DNA from: Axinella damicornis
Lineage: Eukaryota > Porifera > Demospongiae > Axinellida > Axinellidae
Direction of reading: 5' to 3'
DNA: 64,000 bases
NCBI GenBank assembly: GCA_963931865.1
Contig: OZ007509.1
Span: 2,619,554-2,683,553 of the forward strand
Shown: positions 32,513 to 43,600 of the stretch, in pieces
Layout of the letters: each line of letters opens with the position of its first letter
How positions within the stretch are numbered: position 1 is the first letter of the stretch
Position numbers and translations under genes: made by a program
Notes under the pieces: generated by a model
Database searches by the model: none
What the model saw: only the letters and a program-made list of their open reading frames with translations
Told to the model about the DNA's origin: nothing

Positions 32513-32954
32513 GTTGTGATGAAGAGATATATAGACATGATCTGTGTATGTTTTTAGCTATCTGCACAAAAACTTATCAGATCATCCCAGAAAAACTTGC
32601 TCTAGGCATGCATAATCTTTGTTTCATGCCCAATTTTCGTGATTCGCCACTGTCACAGGAAATTTGGCACCCCAGGAAATCTGACACCCCCATGCTGATG
32701 ATTTTCCTAGGAAACCTATAGAGCACTCCTTCAAAAACTCGAACCCCCATCCGACTGTATAGGCGCCTCCAATAGAAAAATTTCCGATTTTGTATGGGGA
32801 AAATCTTGAATTTTGGGAGGCCATAACTCGGACACTATACATCCTATTTACTTCAAATCTGGGATACAGCCTATCAGCATGGTGACCAATGGGTACAAGG
32901 GGTTGTTGTTGTCATAGCAATGGAACCTGGAATTTCATTTTTGCGGAATAAGGT

Positions 32955-33535
32955 CTATTGCAATATTTTAAGTCTCTTGGGCATGCTGCTGCATAGCACC
33001 AAGTGTATACATGCACATAAGGATCTAGTTCCCAAAGCTCAGCCAACACAGAGGACTCATCGTTGGCTACAAAGCCAGAGTTTTGATGATATCGTCTATC
33101 ACCAATGAGCCAGTTTCTCCCACCGTTCAGAGTACACATGCATACAATGCCTTCTCCTGCCAGGAAGACTTCAGTGCTGATCTAGCTACCATCATCTTGC
33201 GGCGATGCCACCATTCAGAATCAGACACGAAGGAAGAGATGTAGCTAGCTATGACATGAGCAACTTAGCTACGTATACCCAGAGGCTCACTAGAAGGGCA
33301 AGTTCTTCCAGAAGGTCATGTGAAGTGTGGTGCTTCCAATAAGGCATCTGATGCCAGCCCAAGAAACAGAACATAGTTCTGAAGAGCAGGGCAGAGCAGT
33401 CCCAGAAACTTTTGGGTCAGAAGTTAAGCCAGGAACTCTCCCAGCCTGCTGAGGAAGATGTGGGGTGACCTTGAGAAGCAAGTCACCCAACCTGCTCCAC
33501 CCTCTGATGAGGATGTCGGAAGTACACTTTCTGGT
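32955..33535 (+). pseudogene. Genomic pseudogene copy of part of the INPP5F-like gene
   Basis: Bases 32977-33015 match the exon encoding GPLGMLLRSTKRIHM (38738-38866, minus). The preceding bases match the end of that exon's upstream intron, with acceptor AG changed. From about 33030 it continues as the middle of the last exon (33060-33085 resembles THHRLRSQSFDDI; 33290-33530 resembles the LLTMGQKIRNSPSLLRKMG region). Many indels break the frame, including GCTA insertions at 33183, 33242 and 33266. Retained intron sequence shows a DNA-level copy, not a retrocopy. It is inverted relative to the parent gene. Confidence 0.8.
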
Positions 33536-33689
33536 AGGGGTAAAAATTGTGCTGTGTAAATGCTAATTAACGTTCGACTATACTAGGAATGGCATATAAA
33601 GATTCTGACATGTGGAACGAGCCGTGAGCCACCGGTCTATAGCCTTGCATTTGAATTCATTACTATAACCACCCCGTAACAAAAGAAAC

Positions 33690-33900
33690 CATAAACTTAT
33701 TTTTTTATTGCTGGATACCTGACCTTGAGAATCAGGAATGGTAGGTTTAAAAGCTTTTTGATGGCATGCCAACTCTCCCTACCCATTCAGCAATAATTTG
33801 ATTTAGCAAACCTCCTTTCATCGTCAAAAGAAGGCGTATTCAGTCCTTTTCGTCATCCAGCTTCATTGTTCTTGAGTTCACTATAAAACAGCTGCCCAAA
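33690..33900. repeat. Duplicated block shared with 41638-41790
   Basis: Sequence around ggcatgccaactctccctac and aaacctcctttcatc, then ccttttcgtcatccagcttc, is shared with an intron of the INPP5F-like gene. This adds to the evidence that pieces of that locus were copied here. Confidence 0.6.
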
Positions 33901-34209
33901 CAATTCAAAAACAAGCTGTAGTATGTGCTGGTACAGAGACCTGCCCCGTGACCCTAATATATGTATATAGCTACACTAACCCATCACCCTAATTCCTGCT
34001 GAACCATATCCCATCTAAAATGTAGAATCTAGCTACGGATGGGATGGGACTGAAGGTAGTTAATGACATTATCCCTAGTACTTGTATCACAGTTCACGGA
34101 GTAAGCCACACCCATCCACACCTGCATCCGCCGTATGGGTGACCATGCACCCCCCAATTGGTTGTAGTTTAGGTCCGAGTGTGCCATAGATTCCAACAGT
34201 CTGTGTTTC

Positions 34210-34440
34210 TATAGCTTTTTCAAGAGGTGGAATATGACAGGCCCATGAAGGAAAGGAAGTTTGAGAAGATGTATCAGCGCTATGCATGAACTTTTGTATC
34301 CAGCCAACTGTGTTGTAGACTATTATGATAGTACATCGCCCATGGGCGTATTTTCGAGAGACTACGGTAGTGCTTTTTTGACAACATTTCACTAAATATC
34401 AAATCTTCCTCATTTATAATTAAGTCAGACAGAGGGAAAA
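34210..34440. repeat. Duplicated segment, paralogous to 7165-7330
   Basis: Same order of words as the 7.2-kb copy, with an extra block (about 34318-34385) containing atcgcccatgggcgtatttt. It is not clear which copy is ancestral. No gene recognised. Confidence 0.55.
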
Positions 34441-34810
34441 AGGACATTTTTGCTACCTCATTCCCATGCATGACTTTTCATCACCGAGCAGGGGAAGCCT
34501 GGGAGCAAGACCAGACATTTGTTATCTGACAAGCATAGACAATTTATATTTGAGATACCGGTATACACTCGTTTCACTTCAATGCCATTAATTTTTAGAG
34601 CAAATATATCTCCTTAGCTACTCTGGGCCAAATTAACATGCACACACTTCAAACTCACTGCCACAATAATTATGGTATTAATAGCATGGCTGTGAGTGCA
34701 ATTTGGCATTAATAGTATGAGTAACTACTGGCACAGGCATGCACTGCTGAGTGCTATTTGTACTGAAAGTGTAGCAATAACCTCCTTGCAACTGTATTTT
34801 AATTCGAAGT

Positions 34811-34930
34811 GGATATTGGTCCGGCATGCAGGAAGTAGGGCAATGGGTTAGGGTATATTAGGCCAGGGCTGGTTCTAGATACGCGCATGTTTCCGGTACA
34901 GTATGTACTTCCTGCCGGACCAATATCCAT
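34811..34930. mobile_element. 120-bp MITE, ggatattggtccggc termini
   Basis: Left ggatattggtccggcatgca with ggaagta; right tacttcctgccggaccaata with tcc. Inverted repeats of about 26 bp with one small gap. Related copies at 30030, 33950 and 49030. Confidence 0.75.
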
Positions 34931-35307
34931 GTCGATTTTAATTACCATTGATCATAATTATATCATATTGCTCAGCTTAGAGGCTGGAGTAGTAGCTTTT
35001 ATAACAGGGTACACATATCATTTTGCATATGGACCATGAAGGAGTTGAAAGGGAGTGGTAAAATTATTGCAATATTGAGGAAAGAAAATGTCACCCATTC
35101 TAATTTTCAGTTTTTTGTAGCTACATATACTTCCTCCAATAGACTGTGCATAACACATAGACAAATGGGTCTGTGTGAAGTTATTAATACAGTCAACCAC
35201 CAAACCAGTTCTGGTGTTTGACAGCCTTGCCATATATGGTAGAAGGTTTATGTAAAGGTCTAGTGGTATGGTATCTCTGTCCAGTAGATACAATAAAACC
35301 ATCGATC

Positions 35308-35786
35308 ATGAAGCTTTCCTTGCCAGCTGCCATCATGCTTTTGTGGTTCTTTTTAATCACCACTTCAGGTAAGGTAGCTATCAGCTGTAGTGTATTGCAG
35401 TTGTGGCACCTAAGCTAGTTAGTAGTGTTTGCTGGTATATATTCACTTTGGTTAGTATATAAGACTAGCTAGCACATGGTTAAGTTATGAGGGACCTGAT
35501 CATGGTGAGTCTGCATGATTGAGGACTCAGTATTAGCCCTGTTTCGTGTATTGCTGATAGGGGTTTCCTACAAGGTGTACCTGGGTGCTGTGATCTCTGC
35601 CATCATACTCGTGGTGCTCGCAGTCAGTGTTACTGGGTGAGTGAATCCTATTTGGCTAGCTTGGTTGCATGCGGGACATTGTAGTATTGCGCCTGAAATC
35701 CAGGTTGTTTTAGCAAACCATTGGAGTATGACCCTTGATCATTCATGCAGCAGCGCTGAAAAGAGATAAATAGATAGATACATTTG

Positions 35787-35829
<43 letters not shown>

Positions 35830-36597
35830 TTAGATAACAATTTATGACAGGTAAGTCCCATCAGCCTAGCTGGGGCTGGCTGGTCTCCCTGGGAGGCCTG
35901 TAAATCAGGGTAGCTGATAGTCAGGTACTTGAGTAAACCGTTTCATTAGCCTCTCACAAATGAAATTCTAAAGCAATTATTGTCAAATGAACTGAGAATG
36001 CTCTATCTTACAACTGCTTCAACTCAGAATCCTGTATATATACAATAATTTGTGAGTGATCCTATTATACCCATGCATTTCCCTGTTAACTGACTAATGA
36101 GCTCTTACGTAAATGCCACAATAAATACTTATGAGTAAATTATCTATGATATGCCACATACTCAAATGAGGGAGGAAAATTAAAATCAGTTGCCATGACA
36201 ATAAATACTATACTTATGGTACAACAAAGGTCTGGGAATGAGACTAGATAACTTACTGCTGTAATTATTGTCAGTATTCAGAGTATTGGTGCATGTGCTA
36301 CAAATCACCCATTTTGCTATGCACAGTGCGGTGACATGGAGAATACAAAAGGAAAAGAAGAAAGTCCACCATTTACCCGGCAAGACAGCAGACACCAGTC
36401 CAAAAGAGACAACTGGTACCATTGATACACTCAGGACATGCACAGGGACCCTTGATAAGGTGAAGTGTACTAATGAGGGGAATGGTGAAGGCAAGATGGA
36501 GGTCTTCTCCCTGAGTAACAACATTGCCTATACAGCATCTGCCAACCACAAGCTGGAGCTAGATGCTGATCCTGAATATGAAACCATACCTGTGTAA
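35308..36597 (+). CDS. Small type I membrane protein with tyrosine-motif tail (intact copy)
   Basis: Three exons join in phase: 35308-35368, 35561-35636 and 36327-36597, giving 135 residues. Residues 1-19 are a signal peptide (MKLSLPAAIMLLWFFLITTS). After only about five residues (GVSYK) comes a membrane helix (VYLGAVISAIILVVLAVSVT). The cytoplasmic tail starts strongly basic (WRIQKEKKKVHH) and ends in acidic residues with DPEYETIPV, where YETI fits the YxxI/L form used by SH2 or adaptor binding; NNIAYTAS is a second tyrosine site. The near-absent ectodomain suggests an adaptor chain or a receptor gene stripped of its ectodomain exons. Copies at 8.4 kb (dead) and 21.3 kb (altered). Confidence 0.7.
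35784..35832. repeat. GATA microsatellite in intron 2 of the membrane-protein gene
   Basis: About twelve GATA units, orthologous in position to 21752-21808, followed by the gacaggtaagtcccatcagc repeat. Confidence 0.95.
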
Positions 36598-36790
36598 TTG
36601 CTTTTACCAGAATATACCATAATTTTCATCTCACTAGACAATAGTATTATTATGAAACACACATGACCAACACAGGATGCATAAAATAAACAGTTCTGAT
36701 TTCACATTCATTTGATTGGACACCATGAATAAATAAAATAGCTTGGGCAACAACAATAACTACTGCCTACTCTATTATGATGCTATAATG

Positions 36791-37697
36791 TTATGCATGT
36801 ATATGCACAAACGTGCTTTGTGATTTTTCCCTTGCTTCCCTTCTTCTGACATCCTCGTCAGAGAGTGGGGTGGGTTGGGGCGACTTGCTTCTCAAGTTCA
36901 CCCCCATCTTCCTCAGTAGGCTGGGAGAGTTCCTTATCTTCTGACCCATGGTCAAAAGTTTCTGACTCACTTGGGACCTGCTCTGAGTTTCAGAACTATC
37001 CTCTGTTTCTTGGGCAACGGAACCGGCATCAGATGCCTTTGAAGCACCGCGTTTCACCTTCTGGAAGAACCTGCCCTTTAGGCGAGTGATAGCGACTCCT
37101 ATTGACTGCTGGACTTCCGATGCTTCAGAGGGTGGCCGTCTATCAAGACCACCTTCTAGTGAGCCTCTGGGTAAGTTGCTCATGTCATACATCTCTGTGT
37201 CTGAGTCTGATTCTGAACTGGAGCCAACGGTGGCAAGAGGATGATGGTAGTTCAGCACTGAAGTCTTTCTGGCAGGAGATGGCATTGTGTGTGTACTCTG
37301 AAGGGTGGGAGAAGCTGGCTCATTGTTGATAGACGATATGATATCATCAAAACTCTGGCTTCGTAGACGATGATGAGTTCTTCTATCCATCACAAGCGGC
37401 TCTCTGCGTCGGCCAAGCTTTGGAGAACTTGGTGCAGAAAATGACTGCTCATATTCATTGTCCTCAAATAGATCATCAACATCAGCTTTAGCATCATGGG
37501 AGTTAGGAATTCCTCCTTCAGGTTCCAGTTGTGGAGATGGGCTTGGTGAGGTCGCATTCGTCTCTGGTTGAATGGAAAGTGTTTCTCTGCTGGTTGTACC
37601 GCTGTCATCAGCACTTTGGTCCACTTCTGGCCAGTCCCTGACCCAGCCCTCCGGCAGTACAAGGTATATCAGACCCTCGTGCACAGGACTTCTCTTT
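36791..37697 (-). CDS. INPP5F: Last exon of INPP5F-like gene: disordered tail
   Basis: Acceptor ccgtag, 302 codons to the TGA. Opens KRSPVHEGLIYLVLPEGWVR, then is rich in S, P, E and D, with a basic SQSFDDII motif and a basic end (SLLRKMGVNLRSKSPQPTPL). Low sequence constraint is usual for this family's C-terminus. Part of it is copied as the pseudogene at 33.0-33.5 kb. Confidence 0.85.
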
Positions 37698-40600
37698 CTA
37701 CGGTACAAAGACAGACACAGCAATCACATATATGTATGCGGGTGGGGGGAGCAGTGCTACCTTCGTACCTGGAGAGTTTCTGCTCGTGAACTGTGATGCT
37801 TGGTTGGATGTACACAAGAGCATCAGCAATACTCAGGAGAATGGCTACAGTGACATAGCAAAACGAATATGGCCTGAACATTCTCCTGACATACAGGCTA
37901 CTTGACCAGAAATTGTCTGGCATTGGTGTCTCTCTGAACTCTGTGCTGGCCACTAGTAGCCAGGCATCTTCCCAACAAGAGGAAATATAACACGTACACC
38001 TAGACTAGAAGTGTTTTCTCATTCCACATGTGCACCTACAGGACTGCATGGAAACAACAGTCTATAGCTACACCGTCAGACCAACACTAGCCCCCCTGAC
38101 TGTGCTGTTGACACTGTCAGATCAACACTAGCCTCCCTGATTGTGCTGTTGACACTGTCAGATCAACACTAGCCCCCCTGACTGTGCTGTTGACACTGTC
38201 AGATCAACACTAGCCCCCCTGACTGTGCTGTTGACACTGTCAGATCAACACTAGCCCCCCTGACTGTGCTGTTGACACTGTCAGATCAACACTAGCCCCC
38301 CTGACTGTGCTGCCGACACTGTCAGATCAACACTAGCCCCCCTGACTGTGCTGTTGACACTGTCAGATCAACACTAGCCCCCCTGACTGTGCTGTTGACA
38401 CTGTCAGATCAACAATAGCCTCCTGACTGTGACACCATCAGATCAACACTAGCCCCCTTGACTGTGCTGTTGACACTGTCAGATCAACACTAGCCCCCCT
38501 GACTGTGTTGTTGACACCGTCAGATCAACACTAGCCCCCTTGACTGTGCGGTTGACACTGTCAGATCAACAATAGCCTCCTGACTGTGACACCATCAGAT
38601 CAATACTAGCCCCCTGACTGTGTTGTTGACACCGTCAGATCAACATTAGCCCCCTGACTGTGCTGTTGACACTGTCAGATCAACACTAGCCCCCCTGACT
38701 GTGCTGTTGACTCTTAATCAACCAGTAGTCCACTGACCTTTGTCCTCATCCATGGAGGTGAAGTTCATGGTCTTGAAGGTGAAGTAGCAGGTCTTGCCGT
38801 CTATGAGAGTGTAGTAGATCCTCATGTGTATACGCTTGGTGCTGCGCAGCAGCATGCCCAAGGGACCTAAAGTATTGCACGTAGGAAACACAGTCACAAA
38901 GCTCTGGGAACAAGGTACATTCAGTGGCTCAGAGGACAGACAGATGGACAGATAGAAAGCATTTGCGGCTTACCAATAGCAATCTTCTCGATATTACTCA
39001 TGGGTATTCTCAAAAAGCACACAGGTTGTTCAATATCACTGTTGTAACTGCAGGGTAGAACAGAGGAGCTATCACTAATACACTACTCTTAGTCTTGCAA
39101 GTAAACAAGGATTAATAAGAAATCGCATGTGTCAGTCTGAATGGCAACTAAACTCATGCCACGGGACCACTGCACAGTGCATATACACAACCAGTCTTCT
39201 CTACAGACTTCAGAAGCTCTCCATTACGCATTCGTCAGCTACCTGTGTCTACCTGCTTGCATGTGTCAGTCTGAATGGCAACTAAACTCAGGATTGATCA
39301 CTGCACAATGCATATATACAACCAGTCTTCTCTGCAGACTTCAGAAGTTCCATTACATATTCGTCAGCTACCTACAGCCTCCCTTCCTCCCTCAATCCAA
39401 TCCACCATACTGTGTTGACTTATGATAGCCACGTACTCTTCTTCAAACTATACAATCATTTTGCTCTGTTACAGGCAGTGGCTGCCTCCATCCTCCCACA
39501 CTCACTGACCTAGCTATGCACAGCTGAGACTTCTCCCTACACTGCATCATGACGCAGTCCTCCTCTTTCTGGGAGGACTCCAGGAAGCTGTACCCCGCAG
39601 CCTCCACCAGGGCCCACCCTTCCACGCGCAGGAACTTGTTTGGGAAAAGCACGTCCCTGCATTGCTGGACCATGTCTGCAACAGTCTGAGGGAGAGAGGG
39701 GTCTGTTAATAGCATTGTTTTATGCTATACAGCGTATGGGTTAGGGTGTGGTTACGGTTGGGTTAAACGTTCTGTTTCTGCAATAGCTTTGGTAATTGAA
39801 TGAAAAACACGTCCATAATTTCTAGTCTTGGGTAAGTCATCCACTGCACCTCTATAAGCGTCTCCTGATTTGTGTCAAAATTGGCAAACCATTTTCTACC
39901 ATATATGGCACATTTTGACACGCCAATTTTAGGAACTAAACCCAAATTGCCAGAATAGCACTCCAGTTCTATAGGGTGACTGATGTGCCATTTCTGCCAA
40001 ACAATGGACCAATGAACCAAAACTGGTATTGGGAATAGACTTGGAAGAGAATGTTGCACTAGGTACATGTACATAATTATGTGAATGAGATATGAAGCTG
40101 GGGATTGTGCCATTGTGGTCAGCATAAAAAGAGCTTTCAAATGATGTCCTTAAAAACGATTTTTAATCTTGGTCACATTTTTGTCAAAAATCGCAGTCGA
40201 GCAAAGGCTATAGTCCATGGGTTTTCATGATTTTGGGTCAAAATTTAATCGACAGCAAAATGGACATCATTGGAATGCTCCATTCATGCTGATTACAATG
40301 GTGCAGATCCCAGCTTCATATCTCATTCCTAGCCCAAGATACCTAGCATATTAGTCTGCTATAACTGCATGCATTGCATAGCCTCATTCACAGGCCTTCT
40401 TCTCCATTGATCAAAAACTGGAGGTGCAGAAGGCCTGGGAACGAGGCTAGCTACATATACCTGTTCTCTGTCAAGGGACCAGACTGGTTCTTCCTCCACC
40501 TCAGCCGGGGCTATCTGGGCAGCCATGAGAGTCTCTTCATGTGCACCCCTCAGGGAGCGAGGGAGGGTCGCAAACGCCTCATGAGGACTGTAGCCCTGCA

Positions 40601-43600
40601 TCAGGTCTATTGGATGGAGGAAAGAAATACCGTATTTCCACAATCAAACACTGCCCTTGATTAGTGTCTGCCCTCAAAAATAGCCCCACCTCCAGAAGGG
40701 CTGAATGAAATAAACGCCGCCTTTGTGTAGTAGCCGCAGCAACGACCGGGTGAAGTGCTTTGTCTAGCACTCAAGGAGTGAACTCAGTGAAGCAACAGTG
40801 ACTGTTTGCAGTGAGCGTGAAGAGAAGGCAAACAGATTGTTGCTCTTGCAACAAACTGAATGGCACAATTCATAAGGCAGCAGGTGTTAATGCAGGGAAG
40901 CTCACTGCATGACACACTATAGTCACAGCTGTGACCACCAGCCTGTATGACTGGGTTGAAATGCAATCTAGAAATGTGGGTGTGGTCAATGATCAAAGAC
41001 CAAGACTCAAGTATTAGTCAACTAACTCACAGACCAGAGATCCACTCGAGAGGCTGAGAAAAGCAGTGTGAAAGTCGTGTTTCTAATTTATACAACTCGA
41101 CCACACCCCGTTTCTAGCATTACTGCCACAATGTACGGTATCTCATTCTGCATGCTGGCATCGCTGTATTCTTAGATATCAAAGTATAGTAACGCACGGG
41201 GTACATGCTCTGCTGAGCACTTGTCGTTACTAGAGTTATGACTATGGGGGTTATATATAGGAGTGATCACCCCAGGTGGATGGTGTATAGTGGGCGTGGT
41301 TGGCCTCAGCTAGGCTACCCAGCACTGTGGTGGTTCCTACCTATTAGCACTTGTCTGTAAGTGTCGCTGAATAGGTTCAGATAGTACCTGAGAGTGAAGA
41401 AGATTAATCAATGTCACCATGATGAGCCACCTTGCATGACTGGGGGCACTACAACTATACCTGTGAGCTGAATTGTATCCATCCTTCATCATCCCACTTA
41501 GCTTCCTCTCTCCATACCGAGTGATGTCACCCTACAGAAGTAATACTTGTGAATTGACATACGTATTCCCCCCCCCCCCCCCCCCCCCATATACAATGTA
41601 CTATAACCCCCAATAAAACTAAACCCTAAAACGTCATTTGTTGCTGGATGCCTGCAGGTAAAACAGCTCTTTGACGGCATGCCAACTCTCCCTACCGTCC
41701 AGTGCAAACCTCCTTTCATCACAAAAGGTTGTAGATGTCCTTTTCATCATCGTAGCTTGCCGTTCTCAAGCTCACTACAAGTTCTCAGCTGCAGCTCCCA
41801 TCATTGTGTTATATGATAATAACTATCGACATCATCAATAAATATAATGACATCATAATGACATCACACAGGGAGCTCCTAATGGCATCATAATGACATC
41901 ACACAGGAGCTCAGTACTGCCATACGGGTTCCAAGCTACCTTCATGGCTGCTGTTCCGGTATACTGTCTGCTGATGAAGTCTCCATTGTTGCCCCACATC
42001 TCCTTGTAGGCTCTGAGAGCGTGACCACCCAGCTGCTCGTCAAACGGTATCACACCTAGCTTGTGCAACTGGGGGGAGGGCGGGAAGAGGGAGCAGATGA
42101 AGAGGACAGATGTGACGTGGTATTCGGTAGTAATAAACCACTGGCAAGCCAATATTCAAATGTGGTTGTTTCATGATAACACTGTGGAGAATCCAAAAGC
42201 ACTTCAGGCACATCTCACTACACTTTCCTCTCTCACTTTGAAATTCCATTTCTTGTTCTTTGCATGAGACAATACACAATATCCTTCTACGATTTGTATT
42301 ACTGGGGAAGTAAACTCAGCACTTGCATGTACAGTGTAGCATCTCTAGCAACGCCATTTCAGCCTGGGAATGAGCGATGAACTAGCCTCATTCCCAGAAT
42401 TCATTCCCGTCCATATTGCATATTTGTTCAGGGAACAACCTGAGACTGAGAATAGGAATGAGACCAGAACTTACCGCACTCTGTAGCACTTCTTTGGCAA
42501 ACACGGACTGGATGACGTTGGTACGATCAAGGCAGTCAATGCAGTTCACTCGAAGCCCGCCCTCCTGCACACACAGTGGCCCACTGGCCTGCCCAGTGTC
42601 AAACCTGGGAAGAGTACAAAGAAGGTCGGAAGGTCACATATTGGCCCTTGGTAATGTTCATCGAGGGAGAAATGGCTAAAGCTATATGTTTACATGTAGC
42701 TAATTAACACCAGGAGTGTATGAGCCGCTGAAGGCGGTGAAGGAGCATCGAACTCAGCATGTGCGCCCTAGCGGAAGTAGTAGTCCTTCACACGTCCCAA
42801 AATTTTACCTTATACGGCAAGAGGCCATTACATAAAAGTGTGAAAGACAAATTGGCGTTTGTGCGGTACCACAAAAGTCTTCCATATACATTGTGTAAGG
42901 TATGAATGTAAGGCGTGAGGGATCACAACATGTCTATACTAGTTTGACGCTCCTTCGCTGCCTTCGGCGGCTCATGTGCTCCTGTTAATACACTTACCAG
43001 CAAAACTTAAATTTCTTGATGAACTCTGCCGTCCCTTTCAGCAGCAGCTTCACCCCAGCTTGTGTGTTGTGCTTACTGAGTGTGAAGAAAACATTAACAG
43101 CATAGACTCCCTCTCCACATTACACTCACACACAAAGAGGCGACACACACATGGCAAAGAGACAACAGAGGCAAAGAGACAACAGAGGCAAAGAGACAAC
43201 AACACATGCACACATTTACTAGTCTCTTTCCCAGGCCAATCCCACTGCCAGAATCTGATCGCTTTCAGTATGAAATACGGTGGGGGAAGGCCTGGGAGAT
43301 CTGATCACATGCGATGACGTCAGGTAGACACACGGTGACCAGCCATTATAATACCGTCAATCCGTCCCCGGCGTTGTGAACAATGAACAGTATCGATCGT
43401 CCAGTCTTTGGACGGACAATACAAGACAGGACATTGAGATTCTTTGTTGGGCACCACTCTCCGTGTGTCTACCTGATGGCACCGCACGTTACCAGATCTC
43501 CCAGGCCTTCCCATTTCATACTGGAAGCGATCAAATGCTGGCAGTGGGAGCGAGCGACCTGGGAATGAGGCTACACACTTACTACTGCTGGTGGAAGTCC

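Noticed and set aside
38075..38712. Possible centromeric or satellite DNA
   Set aside because: Only about 640 bp and confined to one intron, so a local minisatellite.
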